Source: Tethya wilhelma
Taxonomy: Eukaryota > Porifera > Demospongiae > Tethyida > Tethyidae
Assembly (NCBI GenBank): GCA_964030475.1
Contig: CAXIPT010000002.1
Location: forward strand, 16,738,749-16,802,748
Direction of reading: 5' to 3'
DNA: 64,000 nt
In this document: one piece after another, positions 50,001-60,400 of the stretch
Position numbering within the stretch: position 1 is the stretch's first letter
Layout of the letters: each line of letters begins with the position of its first letter
Program-made: the position numbers and the translations under genes
The notes under the pieces: generated by a model
What the model saw: only the letters and a program-made list of their open reading frames with translations
What the model was told of the DNA's origin: nothing
Databases searched by the model: none

Positions 50001-52243
50001 AGGATGTCATAGTTGTGAGCATCTGGACTGGGAGAGGCTATATCTTTATGGTCAAAAGAATTCTAGAGCACTCAAATGCTTGTGTAACAAATAGCACAAA
50101 CTTGTGCAGGGGCAACTGCAATTGTACAGATTTGCAAGACACATTACCTGCTTCTGTTTGAAGTACTAAGACACCTTTACTGGGCCGGGTATGCTTGAAG
50201 TTTTCCAAGTGAACAGCAAGCGTTTTAAAAAAAGCACAAAACATGGCAATTTTTAACACTGATAATACCCTCTCCTCACTAACATCCATTCAACCTGATG
50301 ACCCCTCATCTACTGCTCAGTCATCTCAAGTACCAGAGGAAGATCCATACACAGCACACCTGTCAAGCTCATTTGTTCCAAATGCAGCACACCAGAGCAC
50401 AGAACAAGAAACCATTCAGCAAGCTGTGCAAGATCGACAATCTGGTTCTAATTCTGCCACTCTCATGTGGCCCACTATTGGAGGAGCTCCCATCAACGAG
50501 TTCAACACTGAGGGATACTTCTCAATGGCATTTCCCACTCTATTTCCAACAGGAAGAGCAGATTTCCTTGCCCAACGATGTAATTATGTTCCCATTGGCA
50601 ATTACTTCAGGCATCTGTTGATGTATGATGATGGGAGATTCGCAAAACACGCTCGATTCCGATTCTTTGCTCTCGACACAGAGATGCGATGGAGAGCACT
50701 TGGAGCTGGTCGTATCTACATCCGCCAGCACCCTGGAGACGCCCATTTGACAGTTGATGACCTACGTGACATGGTTGGTCGAGAGGGAGAAGTGTTTGCA
50801 AGCAAAGTCCTTCACTACGTATACGGAGTAAGTCTACGGGGTACCAAACAGTACTGGTTCCGCCAACGGAGTCGTCTCGTTGCCATGGTGGACACTGTTG
50901 GATTGCCTACCATCTTCTTCACACTCAGTGCAGCAGACAACCAATGGCCGGAACTAGCACAGCTCATCTGTCCTGAAGATCCCGACTCCAGAGCCAGTCG
51001 TGCCAAGGCCGTCATTGAAAACCCTGCCGTAGCTGACTGGTTCTTCTTTCACAGAGTGGACAAGTTTGTGGACGCATTCATTGTGGGTGTTCTAGGAGCT
51101 ACTGACTACTGGTTGGATTCGAGTGGCAGCATCGGGGTATGCGCAATGGAAAATTAAATCACATGACAAACCTCATCCGGTTCCACCGTCGCGCAGCGCA
51201 GAGACTTCGCTCAGGCTCGCCCCATAGATGCTTGCATCTGTCTAGTAGGTCTAGTGTATGACAAGTTAGTTAATTGTAATTACTCAACTACCGTAGATCT
51301 TCTAAAATTCGTCACCTCTTATTATTCGGTACCCTTTACCAGATTTATTGAATTTACCTCTAATTTTTCGGCAAAGGTCGTCATGTGTATATACTAACAT
51401 ATGCAATTGAGCATGCGCACGTGGCACATGCGATGAATAATCTCTAAAAATTCGGCAAAGCTCAAACGTATTTAATTTTTTTGCGCCGAATTTTTAGAAG
51501 ATTTACGGTACTAATTCTATGTCCAGACATGCGACCCATTCCTAAATACGTACCGTACGTCACAGGATGATAACCGAGGCTCACCTGTACATATCAGCCC
51601 TAACAGCCAGCGGAGCATGATCAACTCTGTACACACTTGGAAGATCTTCAATACTGGGATGCAGCCGACCATAAACGAAATCCTGCAAAACACCAAAAAT
51701 TGCATCTCTTTTCTCCTTCAGTGACGAAATCTCATTTGCAGGAGTAACATTGAGCAGATTTTTTGCAGCATCAAAGTAATCGTGCACTTTCTGCTTGACC
51801 TCAGCTGGCCATCCTTCCATTTCTTCGTTTGTAGGTTCAGGACACCATGCACTCCAGAAGGACGACCGACCCCCAAAGAAGTTGTTCATACCGTGCTGAT
51901 ATTTGATGTATTCTCCATTGTGGGTGTTTTCTGTGATTTTCCAGTGGAAAGTTTCGGATTGACCACCAACGGTGAGGGCATAGGCAGGAGGGAGATTCTG
52001 GAAGTGCTCTGGGTGAAAGTATGTACCTCGGTCCATGATAAGAATCTTTGCATTGGGGGTATTCTTTAATATTTGCTGGACGAAGCTCAAGCAACAAAAA
52101 GATGAACCAACAACAACATAGTCGAAAGCCCCAGAAACACTGTCTTTCTTCCACTCTTCTTCAGTCATGAAGTAGAGCTTGGTCATGATCTCGTCCACAG
52201 AGACCGCTTGAGGCCCTGGACATGGGTAGCCATATTCACTCAT
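44056..52243 (-). CDS. GMC-type FAD oxidoreductase, pyranose-oxidase-like
   Basis: Two exons, 52243-51585 and 45172-44056, joined in frame (TAC AG|A TTT), give 591 residues. The C-terminal domain is clear: VPGLVHEASTMWIG, then GIDNVYLTGGALWPTGGSWN and NPTCAMSALAMDLADKL, with the His and Asn expected at the active site of pyranose 2-oxidase-type GMC enzymes; KLILAMGTLPPT is typical of the FAD domain. The N-terminal dinucleotide fold reads DYVVVGSSFCCLSF, where GxGxxG is expected, so FAD binding may be altered or follow a subfamily variant. No signal peptide. The 6.4 kb intron is exceptional next to ~80 bp neighbours and is filled with mobile elements. Substrate unknown. Confidence 0.85.
45314..45670. 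mobile_element. Foldback element, family C, copy 1
   Basis: Long inverted arms (~95 bp): left ATTTCAAAAAAATAGTAGTG, TAGGAATGGGCAGTGCGGTA; right ends CACTACTATTTTTTTTTGAA. The ~150 bp centre is unique. It lies inside the GMC intron. Confidence 0.8.
46300..46855. mobile_element. Foldback element, family C, copy 2 (rearranged)
   Basis: Left arm AAGTGTAGGAATGGGCAGTG at ~46,320; inverted counterparts at 46,560-46,615 (AAAATGAAGTAGTCATGTAC) and again at 46,741-46,855 (CATGCCCATTCCTACATTAC). Two right arms suggest nesting or internal duplication. Confidence 0.65.
47484..47768. mobile_element. hAT-like MITE
   Basis: 285 bp bounded by perfect 15 bp inverted repeats CAGTGGCGTATCCAG / CTGGATACGCCACTG. 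CAGTGGCG-type ends are common in hAT-derived MITEs. The flanks repeat TTTAC on both sides (47479-47483, 47769-47773), a 5 bp direct repeat, shorter than the 8 bp expected of hAT, so the superfamily is uncertain. Confidence 0.7.
48031..48052 (+). mobile_element. Possible Helitron-like 3' end
   Basis: Hairpin GGGGCGAGCCCC followed by ATGCACACTAG and then T. A GC-rich stem just before CTAG/T is the form of a Helitron 3' terminus. The same GGGGCGAGCC core recurs at 49525 and, inverted, at 51207 and 45293. Confidence 0.35.
48778..49424. mobile_element. Foldback element, family C, copy 3
   Basis: 647 bp with ~125 bp inverted arms: left CAAGTAGTAAAATTTTTAAA, AGTGTAGGAATGGGCAGTGC; right TTTACTGCACTGCCCATTCC ending TTTTACTACTTG. 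The centre (near 48,980-49,200) holds a separate repeat-like stretch (GGGCGAATCTAGGATTTTAG). Confidence 0.75.
49525..51245 (+). mobile_element. Truncated Helitron with Rep N-terminal region and 3' hairpin
   Basis: The ORF from ATG 50243 to 51157 encodes the Helitron N-terminal helicase-like/Rep region: AFPTLFPTGRADF, ARFRFFALDTEMRWRALG, PTIFFTLSAADNQWPEL, WFFFHRVDKFVDAF. After GATDYW a frameshift occurs (51,110-51,125), and FEWQHRG in the next frame is followed directly by non-Rep sequence, so the HUH active site and the helicase are lost. 85 bp later lies a hairpin AGATGC-TT-GCATCT (51226-51239) and CTAG (51242-51245) before T, a plausible 3' end. A 17 bp repeat GGGGCGAGCCTGAGCGA at 49525-49541 occurs inverted at 51207-51223. 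The 5' limit is uncertain; 49,560-50,230 has no recognised coding content. Confidence 0.75.
51289..51510. mobile_element. MITE, family B, copy 2
   Basis: 222 bp, with ends TACCGTAGATCTTCTAAAAT and (inverted) TTTTTAGAAGATTTACGGTA, and an interior matching 18620-18834. It sits in the GMC intron, close to exon 1 and 44 bp after the Helitron end. Confidence 0.8.
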
Positions 52244-52349
52244 TGCTATTGAACACGAGAGTTGAGATTCAATATTCTTGCAGGAAACTGCAGCCTTTTG
52301 TGTTTCAGAGAAGTCCTATAAATTTACAAGGGGCGGGGCTGCCCACGAG

Positions 52350-52925
52350 TTGAATGCAGTAATACAGTTTGATAATGGTCAAGTTGATGCTCTCGAGACT
52401 GTCCAAAAATTTGCGCTACGTGTTTGTTCTAAGAAATGGGAGGAAAACTACTACACTTTATTATCCAAACTTAACATTCCAAGTCTAGCTAAACGAAGAT
52501 TGTTCCTACGACTGAGCTTTCTTTTTAACATTATTAAGGAACAGTCTGCCACCAACCGCACAACATCTCCTTGAACTTCAAGTCTACCACCACTATTCCA
52601 GATCTCACAGTCATACACTGAAGATTCCATTTGCTAGGACCAATTCATTCCTCAACTCCTTCTTTTGTGAGATGTACGCCACTGGAACACACTTCCATCA
52701 CACGTTGTAGACTGTCAAGATGCTGATCATTTTAAGAGTAAATTAGCTATCCACTTCAGGGACATGCACTAACTTTTATTCGTTAATGTAATGTACTCTA
52801 TAGTATATAATATTTTTTATGTTATAACCAAGTACTCTAGGGTTTGCACTTGTATTAGCTTTGAGCTATTTGTAAATCCCTGCACTATATATATGCAAAA
52901 TTATTATAAATAAATTTAAAAAAAT
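52350..52925 (+). mobile_element. LINE (CR1/jockey-like) 3' end remnant
   Basis: 52,367-52,560 encodes the C-terminal tail typical of non-LTR reverse transcriptases: LETVQKFALRVCSKKW, YYTLLSKLNIPSLAKRRLFLRL. After a frameshift, a further typical stretch follows (PFARTNSFLNSFF, near 52,625-52,665) in another frame with stops. The element ends in an AAATAAATTTAAAAAAATAA-like A-rich tail at ~52,905-52,935. The RT core is missing (5' truncated), as is usual for LINE copies. It lies just 5' of the GMC gene. Confidence 0.75.
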
Positions 52926-52979
52926 AATTTAAAAATGGGGTTGGGTAGTCTTTTTGCCTGACTGTGTGTGTCTGTAACT

Positions 52980-53107
52980 GTGTGTGTGTGTGTGTGTGTG
53001 TGTATTAAACTGTTTGAACGGCAGCTGCAGTCTTTAAAAGTGGCATACATAATTATACCAAGGTAAAATAATCGGGATTATCTTAACACACACACACACA
53101 CACACAT

Positions 53108-53142
<35 letters not shown>

Positions 53143-53425
53143 GAATGTTGTATCAAAAACTACAATAGTGCTATGATGATAGCCAACACCAAGGAACGAA
53201 TTGAATATATTAACTTTCACTGTATAAACCGATGATAATTCTACAAACACAAACACGGCAATGCATGCATAACATTTTAACATCATACACCACTGAATTA
53301 TGTATAATTCTCATAGCACAATGCCATACTAAGTACTTGGAATTTTATGAGTATATTATTCACCAAAGGTTATGCACCTTGGTGCCTTCATTACAGTTGC
53401 TCTTGCACACATGCGCACATGCACG

Positions 53426-53471
<46 letters not shown>

Positions 53472-53480
53472 CACACACAC
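52980..53480. repeat. Cluster of (TG)n and (CA)n microsatellites
   Basis: Three dinucleotide runs: TG at ~52,980-53,003, CA at 53,086-53,140 (interrupted by TGCA) and CA at 53,427-53,480. Frames through them are meaningless. Confidence 0.9.
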
Positions 53481-54956
53481 TATTCATTGACAATAATTAT
53501 CTATGATAATGAATTCCTTTCAATGTACTTGTGTATTTTTGCAAACAGAGAGTTGCTACTGAAGTTAGTGTTTCAAGGAGATGAAGATGATGAAGAGGAT
53601 ACAGTCAGTCACTGACTATATACTTGCACAAAGCTAGATCATGAATGTGCAGCATGGCACTTAGTTTGGAGAGACAATTTATAAGCTAGAAAGGAGGCTA
53701 TTAAGAGAAGAAGAATAAGAAGAAGAAGCATCCGCATGGTATCAATGACCTTCATATAAAATTTACCATTCAAAAAAGTATACTAGTGATGTGAGTACAT
53801 AAAAATGTTGTGCAAGCGGTACCACAAAGCCATTTGCTAATGACATTAGGGTGTATGGGTGACCATGAGGCCTTGCATGTACACTGCCAGATGTTACAAA
53901 CACAATAATTATTATGTCTGTGTGTCCCCAGACTTATCAGGAGTGGTACCATGAAGCCATCTCAGCCACATGTTTATCAGCCACTGTGATGCTGCCAGGT
54001 TCAGGGAATGGAACCCCAAATGTTGTAATGGCTTTATGGTCACTTGCACAACATTTTATTCAAAACTAATGTCATGTAACGGCTTTATAATTATACATGG
54101 CACACTAGGAATAATTAAGAGCTACATGGTAGATATATATACCCACTCATTGACAAGTAAAGGTCGAGCCTCAAAATAAGTGTGCTAATGAGTGTCAGGG
54201 ATACAATTAATGTGCATCATTATTAAGATGAGCTATGACCCACATAATAAAGGAACAATAATTATTTGTGTTAGTAAAATTAATGTACACATGTATAGCT
54301 ATAGCTCAAACTACATGCAAGATGCTATGTCATTTTGGATGGCAGAAAAGAGCACACTGAAGAAGCACATACATTTGAGCACTCTGCCAGAGATTTGTCC
54401 TCGATCCTCACCTTCATGCAGTCCTGAGGAATACCTCATTTCCTATTAGGGTTACCAACTCTCTTCACTCTGCCATCTGGAACTTACTACATGACATTAG
54501 TTGTGGTAAAAATATTGTGCAAGTGCATGACCATATAATTANATGCATGTACAGGATCATGTTACACACAATTGATTCTCCTAGGAGATTGACATACTTT
54601 AGGCTAACTTGTACTGTTTTTTGGGATGTTAGATCATCCCAAAAAACAGGCCCAACTCATACGAATTTGAGTGATAGTTGCATTCAGAGGTTCTGCTAGT
54701 TGCTTTTATATTTTGTATAGTTGATATTTAAATTTTTTCCCTGTAAACATATAGGAATAGCTACATTACACCATAACAACTCAATAAAATAACTGGAATA
54801 AAACTGCAAACTAAATTTAAGCAGAAAAATGATATAATGACGGCGTTGTACACATAACTATTATAGGGTCAACATTTATAGCTATACAACAATATAATTA
54901 CTATTAGGTAGTTCATTTCAGTACAGATGTTACAAGTGCATGTTCTCACTTTTTAT
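53481..54956. other. Intergenic, no gene seen
   Basis: AT-rich spacer downstream of the second receptor. It contains an (AAG)n-like run near 53,710, an N at 54542 and a perfect 15 bp hairpin at 54614-54649. Nothing else was recognised. Confidence 0.45.
54614..54649. repeat. Perfect 15 bp inverted repeat
   Basis: CTGTTTTTTGGGATG, a 6-base loop TTAGAT, then CATCCCAAAAAACAG. Followed by GCCC rather than a T run. It could be a small foldback element core or a transcript 3' end structure; function unknown. Confidence 0.6.
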
Positions 54957-57087
54957 TTAATTTGATTTCATTTGTACCTTCTGAGAATTCAGTCTGTGCA
55001 TGATGTGAGGAGGCATCTGCGAATCGTCTGGATCATCATCTACATTGCCATTATCAATTACAACACTCTCATCTACATCGTCGATCTCATTATTAATTAG
55101 AGCAGTCTCATCTTCCTTGGTAGTTGATACTGCTGGTTCAATTCCATTATCAACAAGGGAAGTTGTGCTCATTTGAACAGATGTGTTGCTCCGATACTGA
55201 CTGGAAGCCAATCCTTGTTTTGAAGTAAAGGATTTTTGGTTGCTGCTAGCATACACAGTGCTTCTACTTCTATAAGTAGATTGACTTGCATATGAAAGTG
55301 AAGTGACATTTTTCTTTTTCTTGCGTTTGCATCTTAAACAGTTCATCCACTCTTCACGTGCCCCCATCACACAGAAGAAAATAAACAAAAATAATCCTTG
55401 GAAGGTATTAGAAATGACAAAAAGCCACTGGAAGACAATTGCTGCCTTGTCGATGCTCAGCGCTCCAAACAGCCATGATAATCCAAACATTACCATCACA
55501 CTAACAATGCTCACCAATGACTTGAGAGTCTGGACGATGAGTCTACGTTTTCCTAGTTTTTCCTTTTTAAACTTTCGTTTGGTATGTTTCACAAGGACGC
55601 CCACCACGAGGACAAAGACAACAGTATTGAACAGAAGTACAGCAAACAAGGGGGCCAGGAACAATCCAAACTGGAATCGAAGGTCTCTAATGAAACAGCT
55701 ACATAAAATAGAGACAAATAATTGAACTATAAATAATTATCAAAACTTATATATCAGCACAGATTAATTACTAAAATTCAAGCATTTTTTCTAAAGGCTT
55801 TAACTTACAATCCTGTTGCATTCTGAGCTTGAGCAGGTTCTCCAGTGAAGACAAGATAATTATTACCACTTGCTATAGTAATGAGACCAATGATAGGAAA
55901 AACAGCTGGCACTCCTACACGGCAGGAGAGAAGAAGGTACAGTAATGCACATCTACATACAACTATACAATATTATATATAGTCTGTGATACATACAATG
56001 GTATTTAAAGCTCCCGCTTTAAATGGAGTTAACAGTACAAAGGGGCCACTTCCGGGGGGTGTGGCAATGCGCATGGCAATACTTAATAATGGGTCACAGG
56101 ACACAGAAGCTCATTAGCGCTATAAACAGCTAGCACCAAAGTACCTGACAAAGTTCACTGACAATTTGAAGCCACTGCTTTTTCAGCCCCACACCCACCC
56201 ACCCTCTAGATGTGCATCTGATCACACGTTGACAATAGTTTTCTTACAACTATAAGATTGTAATACCTTATTCTATATGTTTATAAATATGTGTATAATA
56301 TTTTTATAGTATGTGCAGTGTTTCGGTTTTGCTTTCGATTTTCTGTTTTTCCTTTTCTCTTACTCCGCCCTCTGGGCGTGACAGCCACAGGGGCATTGCA
56401 CCCACTTCCTCGCCTTATCTATTGTAACACTTATTATTTATGTTAAGTTTAGCAATTGTGTACATGGGCTGTCCGGGGGACACACTCCTCCACCTGGTAT
56501 CAATAATGGATAAGGCATGGGGACATTAATGTGCAATATTTGAGTGTATGTATTGGCAATGGCTGGCTGTATATTCTGGCGCAAGGCATTTGCATTTATG
56601 GCTGCTCACTAGTATTGCTGTGCATTTATACATGTCTGGCATTTGCGAGGAAGTGGCCCCTGTGGTATTACCAAACCCTTATTCCTCTTAGCATGAAGAG
56701 GAAGACCCAGCTAGCTGCCTTGAACCCCTTTGGTTGTTAACAATGATTATACGTTCTGATATCAAGACATGATAACTTACCCCAACAAATAACTGAGATG
56801 ACAACAATGAATGCTGTAGAAACTCTCCCAAAAACTATGATAACTTTTTTGAACATGAGCACAGCTTCAGCTCCCATCCAGAACACAGAGGCCAGGGTGA
56901 AGTACTGAATGAGCACTGACACAAATGTACATCCTCCTTCATTCTCAGTTCTCTCGATGCCGACCAAGAAGATGAAGAGCATTCCAATCATAGCAATGCA
57001 AAGTTGAGCATGGAATTTGCTGGCATCACGTTGACGGACTTTCCTAAAAGTGTTAAGTTAACAAAATCAATAATAATTTGCGGAATT

Positions 57088-57131
<44 letters not shown>

Positions 57132-57475
57132 AGAGTGTGTGTACAAGGTTTTGTATAAATAATGTGTAAATACCTGAAGAAGAGCATTGTGAACAATGTT
57201 ATAGAAAGAGTAATTATAGAAATAACGGAGCCCAGTATGCTAATGATTTTCAATGCCACAGTGACTGCTTGGCTCATCTCAGGAGCGTTCACATTCTAAT
57301 AAAAATGAACAAAAAAGGTTGATAACAATCTGAGGTCATCCTTGGGAGATTGTACAATCACTAACCACTAGTATGGCAAAGTTAGTGAGGTGGTTACATT
57401 CACAAGTGATTTCACCAGTTACATCGTTGAACGATTTTAGCGTGCAGCCACTTGAAGTCCAATTGCCTCGACCAT
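54957..57475 (-). other. GPS2 end, seven helices and tail of the paralogue
   Basis: GPS2 (57598-57550 and 57475-57366) reads CVSWNFS....NWTSSGC....[15 protein letters not shown], cleavage motif intact. Exons 57295-57174, 57043-56781, 55914-55809 and 55698-54957 encode the 7[64 protein letters not shown]. The tail is Ser-rich, then acidic ([20 protein letters not shown]). The 867 bp intron between helices 4 and 5 is long for this gene and has a 12 bp inverted repeat GGGGCCACTTCC (56042-56053 / 56649-56660), perhaps an old mobile element. Confidence 0.9.
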
Positions 57476-60400
57476 CTGCATAATAATATATGACATAAAC
57501 AATCATAGTAAGTTATACCTACTCACAAAGTGAGAGCATCACTTCATACCTTCAGTACTGCTAAAGTTCCATGACACACAAATAGGATCAGACCAATTCT
57601 ATATGTACAGACAGAACATGCATCAATTAATGTGATGATGCCAATAATTCTGTCAAATATCCGCATGCAGGGATCACTTACCATTCCATCTAGAGCTCTA
57701 AAGCTTTGCAAAGTGATTTGTACCATTTCAGTCAAATCCCTCACTTCTTTACCAGGGATTGTAAACCCAAGTACAGCGGAATCAGCCACATACTCTGACT
57801 CATTAGCCAGTGTAGATGGAGGGGCAGAGAGTGGAAAGAGGATTGGTGTTTGGTAGGAGGTGAATACAAGTCCAATTTCTGACTCTCCGCTGATATTGAA
57901 CACTTCTGGTGGAATTGAGATTGAAATGTTCACAGGGATCACAGTACTGTTATCATCATCTTCCATTTGTGGCACTTGTGTGGTTGTGACATTTGAAGAA
58001 TTTTCTGTTGATAGAACTGCAAATGTGTAGAGCAGTGGACCATGATTGGTGGATTTATGGAGTGCAACTTGATTAATGAACAAACTGTATAATTACTGGC
58101 ACAAAGATATTTTCTAAAAGTACAAAGTAAGTTAGTTAATCGAGCCATAAGTCACTTGTTGAGTTTCATACCATAATTACAAACTTACCTGGTGGTGGTG
58201 GTGGGGGCATAAACATTCTACCATCCATAACCAATTCATTCACGATGCCCTGTACAAATTAAGTGATTAGTAGGATTGTTTCAGCTATATACATACTGGC
58301 AATTCACTATCTTACTCTCTCTGCTTGGAGAGATAGTTCTCCTTCTCTAATAGTGAGGTTATCAAAGTTCTCTTGATTCGCTAGGTTGCTTGCAATTGCT
58401 TCAAAAGACTCAACAAGACTGGAAAAATTTAACAACGGAAAGTAAACCATAATAACTGATTAGCATTACTCCCCTCTTAAAAGTTTTTTTTTTGCAATTA
58501 AGGAAGGAGCTTGAGATCAAGGCCGATTTCAACTTACTTAGATGAGCGTTCCTGAACAACTTCAGGAGGCCATTGAGATATCTCACTCAATATATTCACG
58601 GTGTTCTTTGCAAACTATATGCACAGAGCAAATCTTATTATTCATGACCATGCATATGATATCAATTTTAGCCTACACTTTCGCTGATGTTCACTTGTCC
58701 ACCTTGTACCAAGTTATTCACACTCTCAAACATGTCTGCAATGATATCCAAATTGTCTGTTGACTGTTCATCCTCTTCATCTAAACCAGACACAATGTTG
58801 ACAATGGTATCTCCAACTTCATCAACTTTTTGGGGATCAATATTGGATTTCTGCATTGTGCAAAACAAGCCGACATTTTTTTCCAACTATGTATGCAACT
58901 TTTTTATTCTACAACTTTGTCTTTGTTGCATACCCTGGAAAGATTTCTCAGCTCTGCTGTGCTTCTGGTGACACATTCCAACCCATCATATGGGAGGCTG
59001 GTGTCAGTAGGATGTGACCACTGCTGATGGTTAATGCACACTCTTCTTGCCACTCCAATAGCACCTTGTGGCTCATAAAAACATGCATGTTCTTGTGGTG
59101 GTTCATCAACCATGGTCTCATTCCAGAAGTACACCCCTCGATCATCAGGTGAAGTAAAGTTATCATAGTCACAAAATCCAGGCTCTATAGGAATCAAACA
59201 TCAACATCATGACGAGTATTTTAGTGCATGCACGTATTGGAATAACAGTGGAGAATTATGCACTAAACAACTGAGTTGTGCTTAACAATGAGGGCAAACT
59301 AACATGTGACCATGTATACCTATGCCTACAAATGTATGCTACCATTAAACTAGTTTGAGCACTTGAGAAGCCCCCTTTTTGCTAGTGAAATGTATCCCTG
59401 CTGTTCACCTTGGGTACATTTTTGTCTAGACAATCACAGTGATTCCTCAGTTTTTTTCAACAACTTTGCTCAGCCACTTATTAGTTTAGCAGTTTTTCAC
59501 TGTATATGTACATGGTTCATGGCTGTTATGCTCAGAACACCATGTGGATATCAACAACTTCCAGTTTTTAAAACACTGAGCATCTTATCAAAGGTGAATG
59601 AAAGAAGACAATAATTATGTGTCAAATAGCAAACGTGCACTAAATAACGAAGTATGCCAACCTTTTGGTATTAAAGTATAACTCTGAAGATTAACATACC
59701 TGAAGTTAGGATAGTTTCTTCAATCACTTTCGTCCCATTCAGCACTGGCAGTGTTGAAGTAAAGTTCATTGCAATGTCTTCAATATGTTGGTTGTAGATA
59801 TCAGGAGATAGATTAGTGATACTACATTCCACTCTCAAGGCCTCACGATCATCCACTGGTCGTCTATAAGCAAAAGGAAACAATTGTCATTATTACAGAA
59901 GGCTACGTATAGTAAGTGTTATTTCTACCTTGTAACATTGTAGCACTTTGTGGCTAGTTCAATATCATTTGATGCAATACTACTGATCATACTGAGAAGA
60001 GTTGCTTCAAAAATTCCAAACAAAAATTCACTTGTCAGTGGCTGCACTGTCAAATTGTTAAGGTCAGAGGTAGTAAACCGTATATATTGCTTTCGTTTAG
60101 TCTGTGGATCTACATAGTCCAATAAATAAATATCCGGTAATTGTCATAGTCACAACGTATGACCTTAATGACAAAACTCAAACTCACTTGTAACTCTAAC
60201 GGTAACTTGTTCAGTCCTATTGATTTCTGAATTTTCTGCAAAGCAGGTGTATGTTTTACTTGCTACTGTTCCAATACCAATGGCTGCTCCAAAGATGTTC
60301 TCATCCCTTGTTCCTAGAATGACTGCACTACTGTTTAGTCTGTAGGCATACAGCTGCCCAGCAGCTTCATCAGGCAAAGTTTCGTATGGAAGCAGTGGAT

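Noticed and set aside
49720..50161. Short ORFs upstream of the Helitron frame
   Set aside because: No similarity recognised and no continuity with the Rep frame at 50243.
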